Position numbers and translations under genes: made by a program
Source of the DNA: Bemisia tabaci
Lineage: Eukaryota > Arthropoda > Insecta > Hemiptera > Aleyrodidae
Direction of reading: 5' to 3'
Length of the DNA: 64,000 nt
Assembly: GCF_918797505.1 (NCBI RefSeq)
Contig: NC_092795.1
Coordinates: 18,401,131 to 18,465,130, forward strand
In this document: positions 53,686 through 64,000 of the stretch, piece by piece
How the letters are laid out: each line of letters opens with the position of its first letter
Numbering within the stretch: the first letter of the stretch is position 1
Notes under the pieces: model-generated
Databases searched by the model: none
The model's input: only the letters and a program-made list of their open reading frames with translations
What the model was told of the DNA's origin: nothing

Positions 53686-56385
53686 AAAAGGGTATCCCGG
53701 GATAAGCATGTCAAAATGCCCTTGTGAACGGATTTTTATTTTAACCATTTTAAGTCATCAAGGGTGTCCTAAAACTTAGGTTCTGGGGAATTTTAGCCCC
53801 CCAACCCCCTCCACCCCCCTCAGACCCCCAAAAACCGCTTTTTGGGGCTATTTTTGACTATGCTAACGTCTTTTCCTCATAACTTTCGTAATTTTCGTTA
53901 GAATTGAACCAAAATTTGTCAGAATCTACATCAATTAGCTTAGTTTTTGTAGAAACAAATTCATCATCATCGGATAATATTTTAGCTACTAAAAAAATTC
54001 GTAAATTTTTTTAAAAAAATCATTTTTTTCCTTTTTTCGCGCTAGGTGACGTATGGAAACGAGTACACAAACAAAAATTGCCTCTTTTCTTAAGTTATAC
54101 ATCCAATAAGATACAGAAAAAATTTCGTGTTGATCGGAGTGGTGCGCCATACTTAAAAACGCAATTTTCTAACCTCAAAACGGCCAAAATGCCACCATAG
54201 CCTCCTTTGATGACTAGGCGTGGAGAAATATGTAGAGAGAAACATCCGGTTTTATTGTCTCACCTCTTAAGTGATCCACTTAAGTACCTTGAGCCAAAAT
54301 TTCGAGTTGATCAGAGTGGTGCGCAACACCCAAGCACGCAATTTTCTAACCTCCAAACGGTCAAATTGCCCATTTCGGCACCAATTATCACTCCGTGTCG
54401 AAAAATAAGAAGAGGGACATCCGGTTTTATCATCTCACCTCTTAAGTGATCCACTTAAGTACCTTGAGCCAAAATTTCGAGTTGATCGGAGTGGTGCGCA
54501 ACACCCAAACACGCAATTTTCTAACCTCAAAACGGCCAAATTGCTCATTTCGGGTGATTTCGGCACCCATTATTACTCCGAGTCAAAAAATAAGAAGAGG
54601 GATATCCGATATTATTGTACTTCCTCATAAATTAGACACATAAGTACATTTAGTCGAAATTTCGTGTCGATCAGAGTGGTGCGCAACACCCAAGCACGCA
54701 ATTTTCTAACCTCAAAACGGCCAAATTGCCCATTTCGGCTGAATTCGGAACCCATTATCACTCCGTGTCAAAAAATAAGAAGAGGGACATCCGGTTTTAT
54801 CATCTCACCTCTTAAGTGATCCACTTAGGTACCTTGAGTCAAAATTTCGAGTTGATCAGAGTGGTGCGCAACACCCAAACACGCAATTTTCTAACCTCAA
54901 AACGTCCTAATTGCCCATTTCGGCTGAATTCGGAAACCATTATCACTCCGTGTCAAAAAATAAGAAGAGGGACATCCGATATTATAGTCCTACCTCATAA
55001 ATTAGACACTTAAGTACATTTAGTCGAAATTTCATGTCGATCAGAGTGGTGCGCAACACCCGAACACGCCGTTTTCTTGTTAATTTAGTTACTAGAATTT
55101 GCCAGTACTCAGTGCACTACTACGTATTATTGAAGTTTGGAGGAGGGAACGCTTCTACGTGGGGGATGAGCGAGCCTCCCTACTGTCATATAATTCCTGG
55201 TAGTTCAGAGGTTTCGCTGAGTGATCGGGTCTGCTACGCTGTAGGGTGCCAAAATGAACTTTGAAATGTGCATCATGCACTTTTCAAGCGGGCTCGTCGC
55301 TGACATACAGTGATAATGAATGCCAAAATGAGAATTTTGGGAGGTTTTAGGTTAGAATACGGCGTGTTCCGGTGTCGCGCACCACTCTGATCAACTCGAA
55401 ATTTTGGCTCAAGGTACTTAAGTGGATCACTTAAGAGGTGAGATGATAAAACCGGATGTCCCTCTTCTTATTTTTTGACACGGAGTGATAATGGGTTCCG
55501 AATTCAGCCGAAATGGGCAATTTGGCCGTTTTGAGGTTAGAAAATTGCGTGCTTGGGTGTTGCGCACCACTCTGATCGACACGAAATTTCGACTAAATGT
55601 ACTTATGTGTCTAATTTATGAGGAAGTACAATAATATCGGATATCCCTCTTCTTATTTTTTGACTCGGAGTAATAATGGGTGCCGAAATCACCCGAAATG
55701 AGCAATTTGGCCGTTTTGAGGTTAGAAAATTGCGTGTTTGGGTGTTGCGCACCACTCTGATCAACTCGAAATTTTGGCTCAAGGTACTTAAGTGGATCAC
55801 TTAAGAGGTGAGACGATAAAACCGGATGTTTCTCTCTACATATTTCTCCACGCCTAGTCATCAAAGGAGGCTATGGTGGCATTTTGGCCGTTTTGAGGTT
55901 AGAAAATTGCGTTTTTAAGTATGGCGCACCACTCCGATCAACACGAAATTTTTTCTGTATCTTATTGGATGTATAACTTAAGAAAAGAGGCAATTTTTGT
56001 TTGTGTACTCGTTTCCATACGTCACCTAGCGCGAAAAAAGGAAAAAAATGATTTTTTTAAAAAATTTACGAATTTTTTTAGTAGCTAAAATATTATCCGA
56101 TGATGATGAATTTGTTTTCTACAAACACTAAGCTAATTGATGTAGATTCTGACAAATTTTGGTTCAATTCTAACGAAAATTACGAAAGTTATGAGGAAAA
56201 GACGTTAGCATAGTCAAAAATAGCCCCAAAAAGCGGTTTTTGGGGGTCTGAGGGGGGGTGGAGGGGGTTGGGGGGCTAAAATTCCCCAGAACCTAAGTTT
56301 TAGGACACCCTTGATGACTTAAAATGGTTAAAATAAAAATCCGTTCACAAGGGCATTTTGACATGCTTATCCCGGGATACCCTTT
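53686..56385. mobile_element. Foldback element FB-2, complete
   Basis: About 2.7 kb, TIRs AAAAGGGTATCCCGGGATAA (left) and TTATCCCGGGATACCCTTT (right). The left arm has about 430 bp of unique sequence, then six GTGGTGCGC subrepeats starting near 54139, 54316, 54491, 54676, 54861 and 55046 (period 175-185). The core is about 55070-55340. The right arm holds the same units inverted, one fewer than FB-1 retains, then the full unique outer part. Arms are nearly identical to each other and to FB-1, so the element or the arm homogenisation is recent. No transposase. The structure fits FB-type foldback transposons. Confidence 0.92.
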
Positions 56386-57358
56386 CCTTTAAGATTTCAG
56401 GTGTTTAAGTATCGGAAAATCGCGTTACGTATTTATGGACAGCCTCTGGGGATAAACCATAAAAACATGGTAAGAATTACATTTAAGCCATTACGCCCGT
56501 CCATTAATAAAACTGCCAATGAGAAAGAAAAAGACATCACCAGCATTTCTTTGTTAGAGTTCATTTTTCTCGGTAAAAGGGACGTCCTAAAACTGTAGAA
56601 AAATTGGCGTTTATTTTGTTCTTCTCGACTCATTTGACTTCAAAATGGTCTTAAGTAGGTTTGAAGTAAAGTGTACGTAGAACTTGTTCTTGACAGATGG
56701 AGCGTGTGTCAGTGTTGTACTGAACCAGGTTATTTTTTTGCGTTCCCCTCGTAAAATTGGTGCAGTGGGCAATTATCGTTTCCTCGTTACGCCCTCGTAC
56801 CTCAAAACAGGGTTGATCTTTTTCAAAGGGTTACGTTTCATGACCAACTGGGCTGAAATAAGGCGATGGAAGGCACCCCTCCGTGGCTTTTGAGTATGCA
56901 TTTTGAAAACTTGAAACAAACTGAAATGAGCGGATGGTTACCCTCAAAGATTTTCGAGTTTAAACTAATTATGGGTTGATACCGGGTCGATGGCTGGGGT
57001 GCCCTCGCGGTTAGGGGTCGTCCAACCCTCGAAGGATCGATTCTGTATCGCTCTCTCCCTGTTTGTTTTTTAAATCCAATTTTTTCCTCTTTGAATTTGG
57101 CCGCGTCTTCAACTCTTCTCGGTCGCTCTGTAAATGCAAGCGGTTTTGCCAAGTATCAATTTGTAGAGTAAAAAGGCAATATGGCGTCACCAGCTATCGC
57201 CATCTTTTAGAATTTGTCAGGAATTTTACTCATTTTTTCTTCGACATCTGATAATATTACCGCAGCTTGTGAAAAAAGTCGGTGACATTACCAATTTTTG
57301 AAATGTGTTACGCTGACTCGGAACAAAGTAAAATCACTGAAAGCCAACAAAATACATA
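56386..57358. other. No supported gene
   Basis: Opposite-strand frames at 56401-56633 and 56838-57251 conflict. A GGTGCCCTCGCGGTTAGGGG patch lies near 56998. Nothing recognised. Confidence 0.5.
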
Positions 57359-58688
57359 CAGGGTGTTCGAAAAGTCCCCTCCCCCCCTCTAACTTTTGAC
57401 CTAATTGAGGTAGAGATTTGAAACTTGGAGGGTGTTCTTAGATCAAAGGGAGCTACTTTTTGACCCCCTCAAAATTTTGGGGGCCCCCCCTTGGGGGGGT
57501 TACGGACCCTAACTTTTTTTTTTCAAATGGGAAGACCCCCTTTGTGATACCTCGTTCGAAAGAGCATAAAAAAAGAAAAATTTTCGCGCAAATCCCGAAG
57601 TCATTATCTCAAACCGTTTCAAAATGGCGGCCGGTCAAAGTTCAAAATGGCCGAAAATTGGCACCTCTGCTATTTGCGCATGGATTTGCTTGAAACTCGG
57701 TATCTGGGGGTATTTTGGCACGAGAAAAACGAATTTGACGTTAGATTTTTAAAAAAACCCTAATTTTTCAAAATGGCCGCCGGTTTAGGCTCGAAATTTT
57801 GACAAACTCGATTTTTTGCCGATGGATTCACCTGAAATTCGGTATCAGGGGGTATTTTGACCCGAGAAGAACGGATTCGACGTTAGATTTTTAAACAAAC
57901 CCTCATTTTTCAAAATGGCCGCCGATTAAAGTTCAAAATTGTCAACAATTGGCAACCTCGACTTTTTGCCGATGGATTCCTGTTAAATTTCAAGCTTCAG
58001 CTTCAGGATTCTCAGCTTATCGTTTTTCTCCCACCCAGATACCCCCAAACATCGAGTTTCAGGCGAATCCATCGGCAAAAAGTCGAGGTTGCCAATTGTT
58101 GACAATTTTGAACTTTAATCGGTGGCCATTTTGAAAAATGAGGGTTTGTTTAAAAATCTAACGTCGAATTCGTTCTTCTCGGGTCAAAATACCCCCAGAT
58201 ACCGAATTTCAGGTGAATCCATCGGCAAAAAATCGAGTTTGTCAAAATTTCGAGCCTAAACCGGCGGCCATTTTGAAAAATTAGGGTTTTTTTAAAAATC
58301 TAACGTCAAATTCGTTTTTCTCGTGCCAAAATACCCCCAGATACCGAGTTTCAAGCAAATCCATGCGCAAATAGCAGAGGTGCCAATTTTCGGCCATTTT
58401 GAACTTTGACCGGCCGCCATTTTGAAACGGTTTGAGATAATGACTTCGGGATTGCGCGAAAAATTTTCTTTTTTTATGCTCTTTCGAACGAGGTATCACA
58501 AAGGGGGTCTTCCTGTTTGAAAAAAAAAAGTTAGGGTCCGTAACCCCCCCAAGGGGGGGCCCCCAAAAATTTTGAGGGGGTCAAAAAGTAGCTCCCTTTG
58601 ATCTAAGAACACCCTCCAAGTTTCAAACCTCTACCTCAATTAGGTCAAAAGTTAGAGGGGGGGGGGAGGGGACTTTTCGAACACCCTG
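57359..58688. mobile_element. Foldback element U with TA duplication
   Basis: 1,330 bp. Ends CAGGGTGTTCGAAAAGTCCC and GGACTTTTCGAACACCCTG, flanked by TA on each side (57357-57358 and 58689-58690), as expected for Tc1/mariner-type insertion. Arms of about 630 bp are almost perfectly complementary around a loop of about 75 bp near 57985-58060. Each arm holds three diverged subrepeats of about 142-150 bp beginning CAAAATGG(C)CGCCGG (57619, 57769, 57911 in the left arm) with GGTATC(T/A)GGGGGTATTTTG. No transposase. Confidence 0.9.
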
Positions 58689-59670
58689 TACAAAGAGAAA
58701 TCCGTATTTTGACGTCATAAGCTGAAATTATTGAATTCGCATACCATTCGTTCCGGATCTATACGGGTCGTAAGTCTCTGATTTTTAAATTCTGCTGAGC
58801 TGAAGAAAGACAAAAAAACATCTTTTAAACTTATGATTATTACCAAATTCCTCCCAATCAAAGATTTATTTTAAAGGATTTTTTTTCCTTTTTTAAATGT
58901 TCGTAATTACAACAAAATTTTGATCAGCAAGGTTTGTTGAGCTTTTTGCGAATACCCAAATCAAATTGCGGAGACCCAGAACAATCTGCACCCGTGCGTG
59001 TATTAATCCAAAGTAATGCATCATTCCCTCTAAATTTTTACAACTCAGACCGGAACGTTTTCCCGGAAAACGAAATGATGAGTCGAACGAAAAAAGGTGG
59101 AAAAATACAAGATGAGCAAACACAAATGTTTATCAGACGGATTCCGAAAGTCGCAGTCGGCCGAACGCATGGTGATTACCGCGTGCGCTCAAAGTGGTCC
59201 CTTTGAAACGGGGTTTTGTTTTTAATTAAAATCAACATTGGGGAAGGTAAATGGATAAACAAATAAATAAAACGCGCGACACACAAAGAGAATCAACAAA
59301 AAAGAACACTCGAGGGAAACATGGAGTTTACGAGAAAAGTCAGCAGTCACAAACGGAACTCAACGCGCGCTCATCGGCCGAAAGCTGCGTTCGCCAACAG
59401 TAAGCTAAGAGCTTTTTCACAAAAACTAGTGCAGCGTACGGCCTCTGCATCAGTCAAGCCTCGCCAGCACCACGTCTCGTAACATTTAACACTTTTTTGC
59501 CAAATTGCTCCTAAACAGCATGAATTGTTTTTTCTTTATTAAAGAAACTGTATTAGTTACGCCGCAATTCTTTGAAGTTAAATGCATAACGTTAATTTAT
59601 GTCGGATGCATTTCGGTCATCATCATCGCTTCACTACATAGTGAAGCGAGTCAATTTGGGAGGTCGGACA
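58689..59670. other. No supported gene
   Basis: Opposite-strand frames at 58893-59206 conflict. 59320-59400 is mildly CpG-rich. ATCATCGCTTCACTACATAG + TGAAGCGA near 59623 is a local hairpin. Confidence 0.5.
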
Positions 59671-59816
59671 TTTGGATTGCATTTTGCATTAAGGAACCAC
59701 TATCTCTGGCTCTTCCATAAAAGTACCGTTCTGCAAAGGGAAACCAATTGCATATATGCTGTTTCTCAAATGAGTCAGAAATAGTGGTTCCTTATTGCAA
59801 AATGTGCGGTCCATTT
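59671..59816. mobile_element. MITE family L, copy 4
   Basis: Left TTTGGATTGCATTTTGCATT + AAGGAACCACTATCTCTGGC; right GAGTCAGAAATAGTGGTTCC + TTATTGCAAAATGTGCGGTC. The arms match well over 45 bp. The ATTTGGA and TCCATTT edges blur the exact border. Confidence 0.8.
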
Positions 59817-60205
59817 GACGATTCATTGATCCACGATTGTTGAGTATATCTTACTTATCTTCTCCATTACAATGGACAATGCTTATAGCCTGCGGAAGCA
59901 CGATGCAACTATTCGAACACCCGAGCGTGGCACAGTATCACCTGAAATTGAAGGCGAACTTGTCGCACCAACTCACTCAGCCAATTCCTGCAATTGCATA
60001 AATTCTTTGAATTTATTGCTGCTTAAACTCGCGGACTGGGCAGTTAATTCACGGATTGGCCGATTTTCCAGCCATCATACTAACAATAAGTCACTCTTAT
60101 AGCGCTTCTGTGCGCTCAATGACACCCAACTGCCACTGATAGCGATCCAATAAATTCGCTAAAATTCGGTGTCAAGGGAAATTTTCCAAGGGTTTTTATG
60201 AAAAC
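59817..60205. other. No supported gene
   Basis: The 76-codon plus-strand frame (59872-60102) has no recognised domain. Confidence 0.45.
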
Positions 60206-60545
60206 GAGAGATTAAATCAGGGGTGACGTCTTTCCCCCAATTTGTTTAAAGTTTTCTTGGAACAAGTTTTAAAAGAATGGAAAAGGAAATGTTCTGGCAA
60301 CGGCGTTCCTTTAAATGGGATAGACACTCTTTTCACTTTGTACTTTATTGATGACCAAGAGGTGGTTGCTCAGGAGTCATCAGGATGCAGAAGATGCGGA
60401 ATACATGGCTCGGAGGTTGGTTTTCGAATTTGTCGGAAGTGGGGCCTAGAAGTCAGCATTCGCAAAACAGAAAAGTTAACGGTGCTGGGCGATCAGCATA
60501 GCACAGAGGTAGAGGATAACCAGGAGATTAGAGGTTTTTCAGTTA
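60206..60545 (+). pseudogene. Non-LTR retrotransposon reverse transcriptase fragment
   Basis: In an active element this domain copies RNA into DNA at the target site. Here a palm-domain fragment remains. NQG-stop-RLSPNLF (60215-60250) corresponds to the conserved RQGxxLSPxLF motif with an in-frame TGA at 60224-60226. FLEQVLKEWKRKC follows. The catalytic loop reads FIDDQ where the family has F/Y-A-DD. Further on KWGLEVSIRKTEKLTVLG matches the usual block after the catalytic loop. Between them (about 60384-60430) the sensible residues (DAEDAEYMARRL) are in the +1 frame, so there are two compensating frameshifts that leave no stop. It ends near EDNQEIRG. No flanking endonuclease or poly-A tail is recognised. 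The non-LTR clade cannot be named from this piece. Confidence 0.82.
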
Positions 60546-60875
60546 TTCCGCCATGAAATGAGCGAAAAAAACAGCCCATTTAACGGAATGACCGATTCCG
60601 TAGACGGCGTGCAATATCGATATGCATGAAAAAACATAAGTAAGTCAAAGCCAAATCTCTAGCTTCTAAACAGCAGGGGATTAAAGTTCATATCAGCCAC
60701 AAGATTTAATGCAGTTTTTAATCTGGAATCTCGTTTACCTCAAAATCCCAAAAAAAATTTCAGCCCGCTTTATTCACTGAGAAAGATTCAGTTTCAACGG
60801 ACACTTTTACTCTAAAAAACATTAGTTAAAATGACAAGAGCCCAAAGTTTAGATCCCAAGCCGTAAGCCTGAACA
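60546..60875. other. No supported gene
   Basis: Downstream of the reverse transcriptase fragment. No further retrotransposon similarity seen. Confidence 0.5.
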
Positions 60876-61156
60876 GCGGGCTAATTATTGAAATTGATAG
60901 ACAAAGCGATAGATAAATAAAACAAACTGAAAATAAAGCGATCTTATTGGTGGAAGCGGGTGGTTGCAATGGGCAAAGGAGGGTAAGTAATAGATAAACC
61001 AACGGGAACTTGCTAGAGACTCTATCTCGTAGTTATGCCATCACTTTCCCATTTAGTCTAAAACAACCACTTGTTTCAACCAAGAGGATCGCTTCATGTT
61101 CCCTATGTCCTCTTTGTCCATCGCTTTGTCTATCGATTTCGATTACCATAGCCCGC
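60876..61156. mobile_element. MITE family M, copy 3
   Basis: 281 bp. Left GCGGGCTAATTATTGAAATT + GATAGACAAAGCGATAG; right CATCGCTTTGTCTATCGATT + TCGATTACCATAGCCCGC. The inner sequence is more diverged than in copies 1 and 2. Confidence 0.82.
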
Positions 61157-61434
61157 AAAAGAATCGCTACATTGATTTATCGCTCTGAACAGTCTTTGAT
61201 GCAGTCTATATGCGTAGCCTGACACGCCGCAAAGAGATTAACTTTCTTTCAACATCTAAGCAGTGTGTTTTCCATTCTTCACCAACAAATTCAACCACCT
61301 CTTGAACCAGTCGTATGAAGTTACAATCTCAATCGGTCCCCCGTAATATCCTTTTACTTCTGGTTTTTCCTTGACTGACTTCGAAACTCGATGAACTTAA
61401 CAGACTGATTGGACGAGACGCGATTGTTATTGAT
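61157..61434. other. No supported gene
   Basis: Short spacer. The minus-strand frame at 61354-61590 runs through the following MITE. Confidence 0.5.
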
Positions 61435-61592
61435 CAGTGGCGTGATTTGCGATGTATCGATTGGTCTGTCATTTAAACGTACGAAAAAGGATCGATAAAC
61501 AGGGTGTCCGCACGAACGACTTAATAATCGATGCTTTATCACAACTTCAAACGGAAAAATATCAATAATCGATAATTCACGCCTCGCCACTG
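61435..61592. mobile_element. hAT-type MITE family N, copy 2
   Basis: 158 bp with CAGTGGCGTGATTTGCGATG at the left and AATTCACGCCTCGCCACTG at the right. Flanks TTATTGAT (61427-61434) and TTATTAAT (61593-61600) form an 8-bp duplication with one mismatch. Inner ATGTATCGATTGG, AAAAGGATCGATAAACAGGG and TAATAATCGATGC blocks are shared with copy 1. Confidence 0.9.
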
Positions 61593-64000
61593 TTATTAAT
61601 TAACTTCGCGGGTGAAATCAGAACGATCAGATCGGAAGGGTTCGGGCGGTGGCCTCGAAGGAAAGGGAAAAAAGAAAGAGGGGGGGAGACGAGGGGGGAT
61701 GGAGGGAGTCGCGAATGGGTGAACCGAATAAAACAGAGGAAAAAAGGAAACGGGTTATTTGCCAGGATGCAGGCTAAGGTAGGGGGAGGGCGCAGGGATC
61801 TAGCAAAATAAACAAAATGGAGCCCCTGTCTCGTGGAGTTAAGCTGTTTCCCATAGTTAACTGACAGGAGACCATGGGGCCACGTATGTAGGCTTATTAA
61901 CCGCCCAAAGCTATCGAAAGATTAATTCTCTCAATTGTCCAATGTTAAGCCTTTATACAAATTGAACCCAACCGATAGAGTGTGTCCGAGAGAGAAGAAA
62001 CACTAAATAAAAAAGAGGAGAACAGCATGATGCAGCGATCGGTGAATGAAAAGCGAGGTTGCCACTGCACGCCTGAAAAATTACCTCATTATGCGCACGA
62101 GCAAAATGGTAAATAGGACGTTTGCCAATCGTCTGAGTCGATGGTTAGTTTTTGATTCTCTTTCATTTCGATATCATTATTCATTTGCTGTATGCCTACG
62201 AAATAAAGGATCCAAACATATAGATGAAAAATCTTGTGAATAAATAGCGATTCATCTAAGGGTGTCTAGTGCTAGTGTTCCGGTGCGAACATATATTTCA
62301 ACATCAGCCGCTATTATAAACTAAACGGTTTTCAAAAAATTGAATTTTAAAATCAACCATTTGAACTTTTAAATTTGATCATAACTGATGGTTCGATCTA
62401 TTTTTCTATCAAAATATTGACAAAGTAAAAACCTTTTAATTTGTATCGTGTAAAATTATGAACAATTTGCAAAAATTGGCTGATCTTCAACAATTAACGA
62501 TCTGACTGAGAATTTGAAAGATGTCTGATTGGGGTATCTTGTCGGTTCTCTGATCTAAAAGCGTAACCATACTAGCAGATGAGCCCCGCCATCACTATCA
62601 ATATAACTATTATCTAGTTATCAATATATCTCCTAGTTTTCCAGGGTTCTCGTGGAATGGTTACATACGTTCTTATGTCAGAAGGGCAACAATTTGTCTG
62701 CGACTTCCAAATTGCACTAAAATCTCACAAAATACCAGCGATGCGGTCGATAATGTAATTATTATTATGTAACATGCATGTTAATACTAAGTAGTGACTC
62801 TGCGAATTGTTTGAAAGTATAATTTTCGCTTATTTTGAATCAATGCCAACGTGAAAATATTTTTTATTATCAATAGTTTGAAATAAGGGAATTTATTTCA
62901 AATTTGGCAACATTTTCTTGAGTACGTTCGCGGATACGTAATTTGTTGAATGGCGCGGTGTTGATGCCAGAATTGGTGCCTGAGGATGGGTATGACGTCA
63001 TAGAATGGAAGCTTTTCTCACCCTAGCCCCGATTATTCAACTTTCTGCATCTGATTTTATCCTCTCCAACTTTGGGCTTTCTCGAAAAATGCCCTTGTTT
63101 CTTTTCATCGTCGCAATGAAATACCAATCCGATGGTTAAGATGCCCTCAACCTAACTTTAATTCTAAGAATTCCTCACTATCGAAAGTTAGCATCATCAT
63201 TGAAGAGTTGCGTGGATTTCTTCTTATCGTGGTTATTGATATAGAAAAAAAAGACAAGGTTTATCAAAACTAGGATTGATACTGACTAGGACTACTCATT
63301 GCTTCAAAAATTATCTTAGGTTCCTTTAATCAGGTCGTTCAAAAGGGCCCAAAGTCATTTTCTCCGACTTTCAGAGAACCCCAGAACTATGATTGACACA
63401 TTTATTGGATCCGCGGTTCATAAATGCCCTTTTAGTGGTGCTTTTATCTGGATTTCGTCCAAAGGCCCCTCGTGTCCCATATGCCCCCCATCGAATATGT
63501 CCCGCCACAATTTTTATTTTTGGAACAATTAAATAGGGGACATTTCAACAACCTTTTCTTACTTGATGGACGCTGCGTGTTTTTCTGAGTAAATATTTTT
63601 TCTTCGGGAATAAACGCGCGGTTTTCCTCGAACAAATCAAATATGAACGGAAATTCTGTATAATTGTAATGAATGTTTCATTAGAACTTAATTCAATGCT
63701 GGCAATCTAAACTTGGCGGATGAGCGGACTTGAACCCCATTTTTCCCCTTTCTCTCTTTTTGTGTGCTGCAGACCAAGGCCAGAGATTAATTTTTTTCCA
63801 CTTTGAACAGCACATAACATCGTGGTTTACGACAACACGGAGATGATTCTTCTAAAAATTCCTATTATTTGTCTTTGTCAAAGAATTCCAGAAATACCCT
63901 CTCGAATTTAGTTCAAAATAGGGTCCCTGTCTGCCAATACACACTGAGAAGAACTAGCGGCTATGATCACCAAAGTAGTGGCGTTCCATATGAGCTATTG
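61593..64000. other. No supported gene; purine-rich stretch
   Basis: 61655-61800 is strongly purine-rich (AAAGAGGGGGGGAGACGAGG). The rest is AT-rich with no recognised element ends or protein. The frame at 62046-62243 is unremarkable. Confidence 0.5.

Noticed and set aside
1..64000. Bacterial operon, prophage or defence system
   Set aside because: There is no dense coding, no ribosome-binding-site-spaced genes and abundant eukaryotic MITEs, a Helitron and a non-LTR remnant.

Overview
This 64 kb window looks like intergenic or intronic DNA of an insect or other arthropod nuclear genome. It is AT-rich, has no long open reading frame, and is packed with short inverted-repeat transposons (MITEs), foldback elements, a Helitron remnant and a decayed non-LTR reverse transcriptase. 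A whitefly-like hemipteran is my guess for the host, held with low confidence. No complete host gene, rRNA or functional tRNA can be supported. Three short stretches (minus strand near 0.7, 30.3 and 38.7 kb) read a little like protein but have no recognised homology.

Layout. 0-8 kb holds a decayed MITE, a 270-bp tandem dimer, two copies of a TCAGGGAA-rich repeat around a GC-rich island, a hAT MITE nested in another MITE, and a hairpin whose loop resembles the 5' half of tRNA-Cys. 8-22 kb carries more MITEs, including a three-layer nest at 10.7-11.5 kb and several GC-rich islands. 22.3-24.5 kb and 53.7-56.4 kb hold two almost identical foldback elements with long inverted arms made of 175-185 bp subrepeats. 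25-31 kb has three GC-rich islands, a 904-bp hAT-like element inserted in another palindromic element, and a 0.5 kb foldback. 36.4-37.6 kb is an internally deleted Helitron: an N-terminal Rep/helicase exon, a K/E-rich frame, and a textbook 3' hairpin plus CTAG end. 40.5-42.7 kb holds an inverted relative of the 270-bp repeat, a 1.1 kb foldback and a MITE. 47-51 kb has four MITEs, one with its left end amplified in tandem. 57.4-58.7 kb is a second type of foldback with TA target duplication. 60-61.6 kb has the reverse transcriptase remnant and two MITEs.

The dominant family (called A here) has nine copies. Several families carry target-site duplications (TSDs) visible in the sequence: GTTCCAAC, GATATATA, TTGATTAA, CGGTG(C/T)CA, TTATT(G/A)AT, TCTTA and TA. 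The elements do not form a pathway; they appear to be non-autonomous and to have been mobilised by transposases encoded elsewhere. The most unusual observations are the foldback pair, whose flanks carry complementary halves of one MITE (suggesting ectopic exchange or reintegration of a 31 kb circle), the tRNA-half hairpin, and the tandem growth of one MITE end together with its flanking DNA.

All identity and boundary statements come from reading by eye. No alignment or database search was run.
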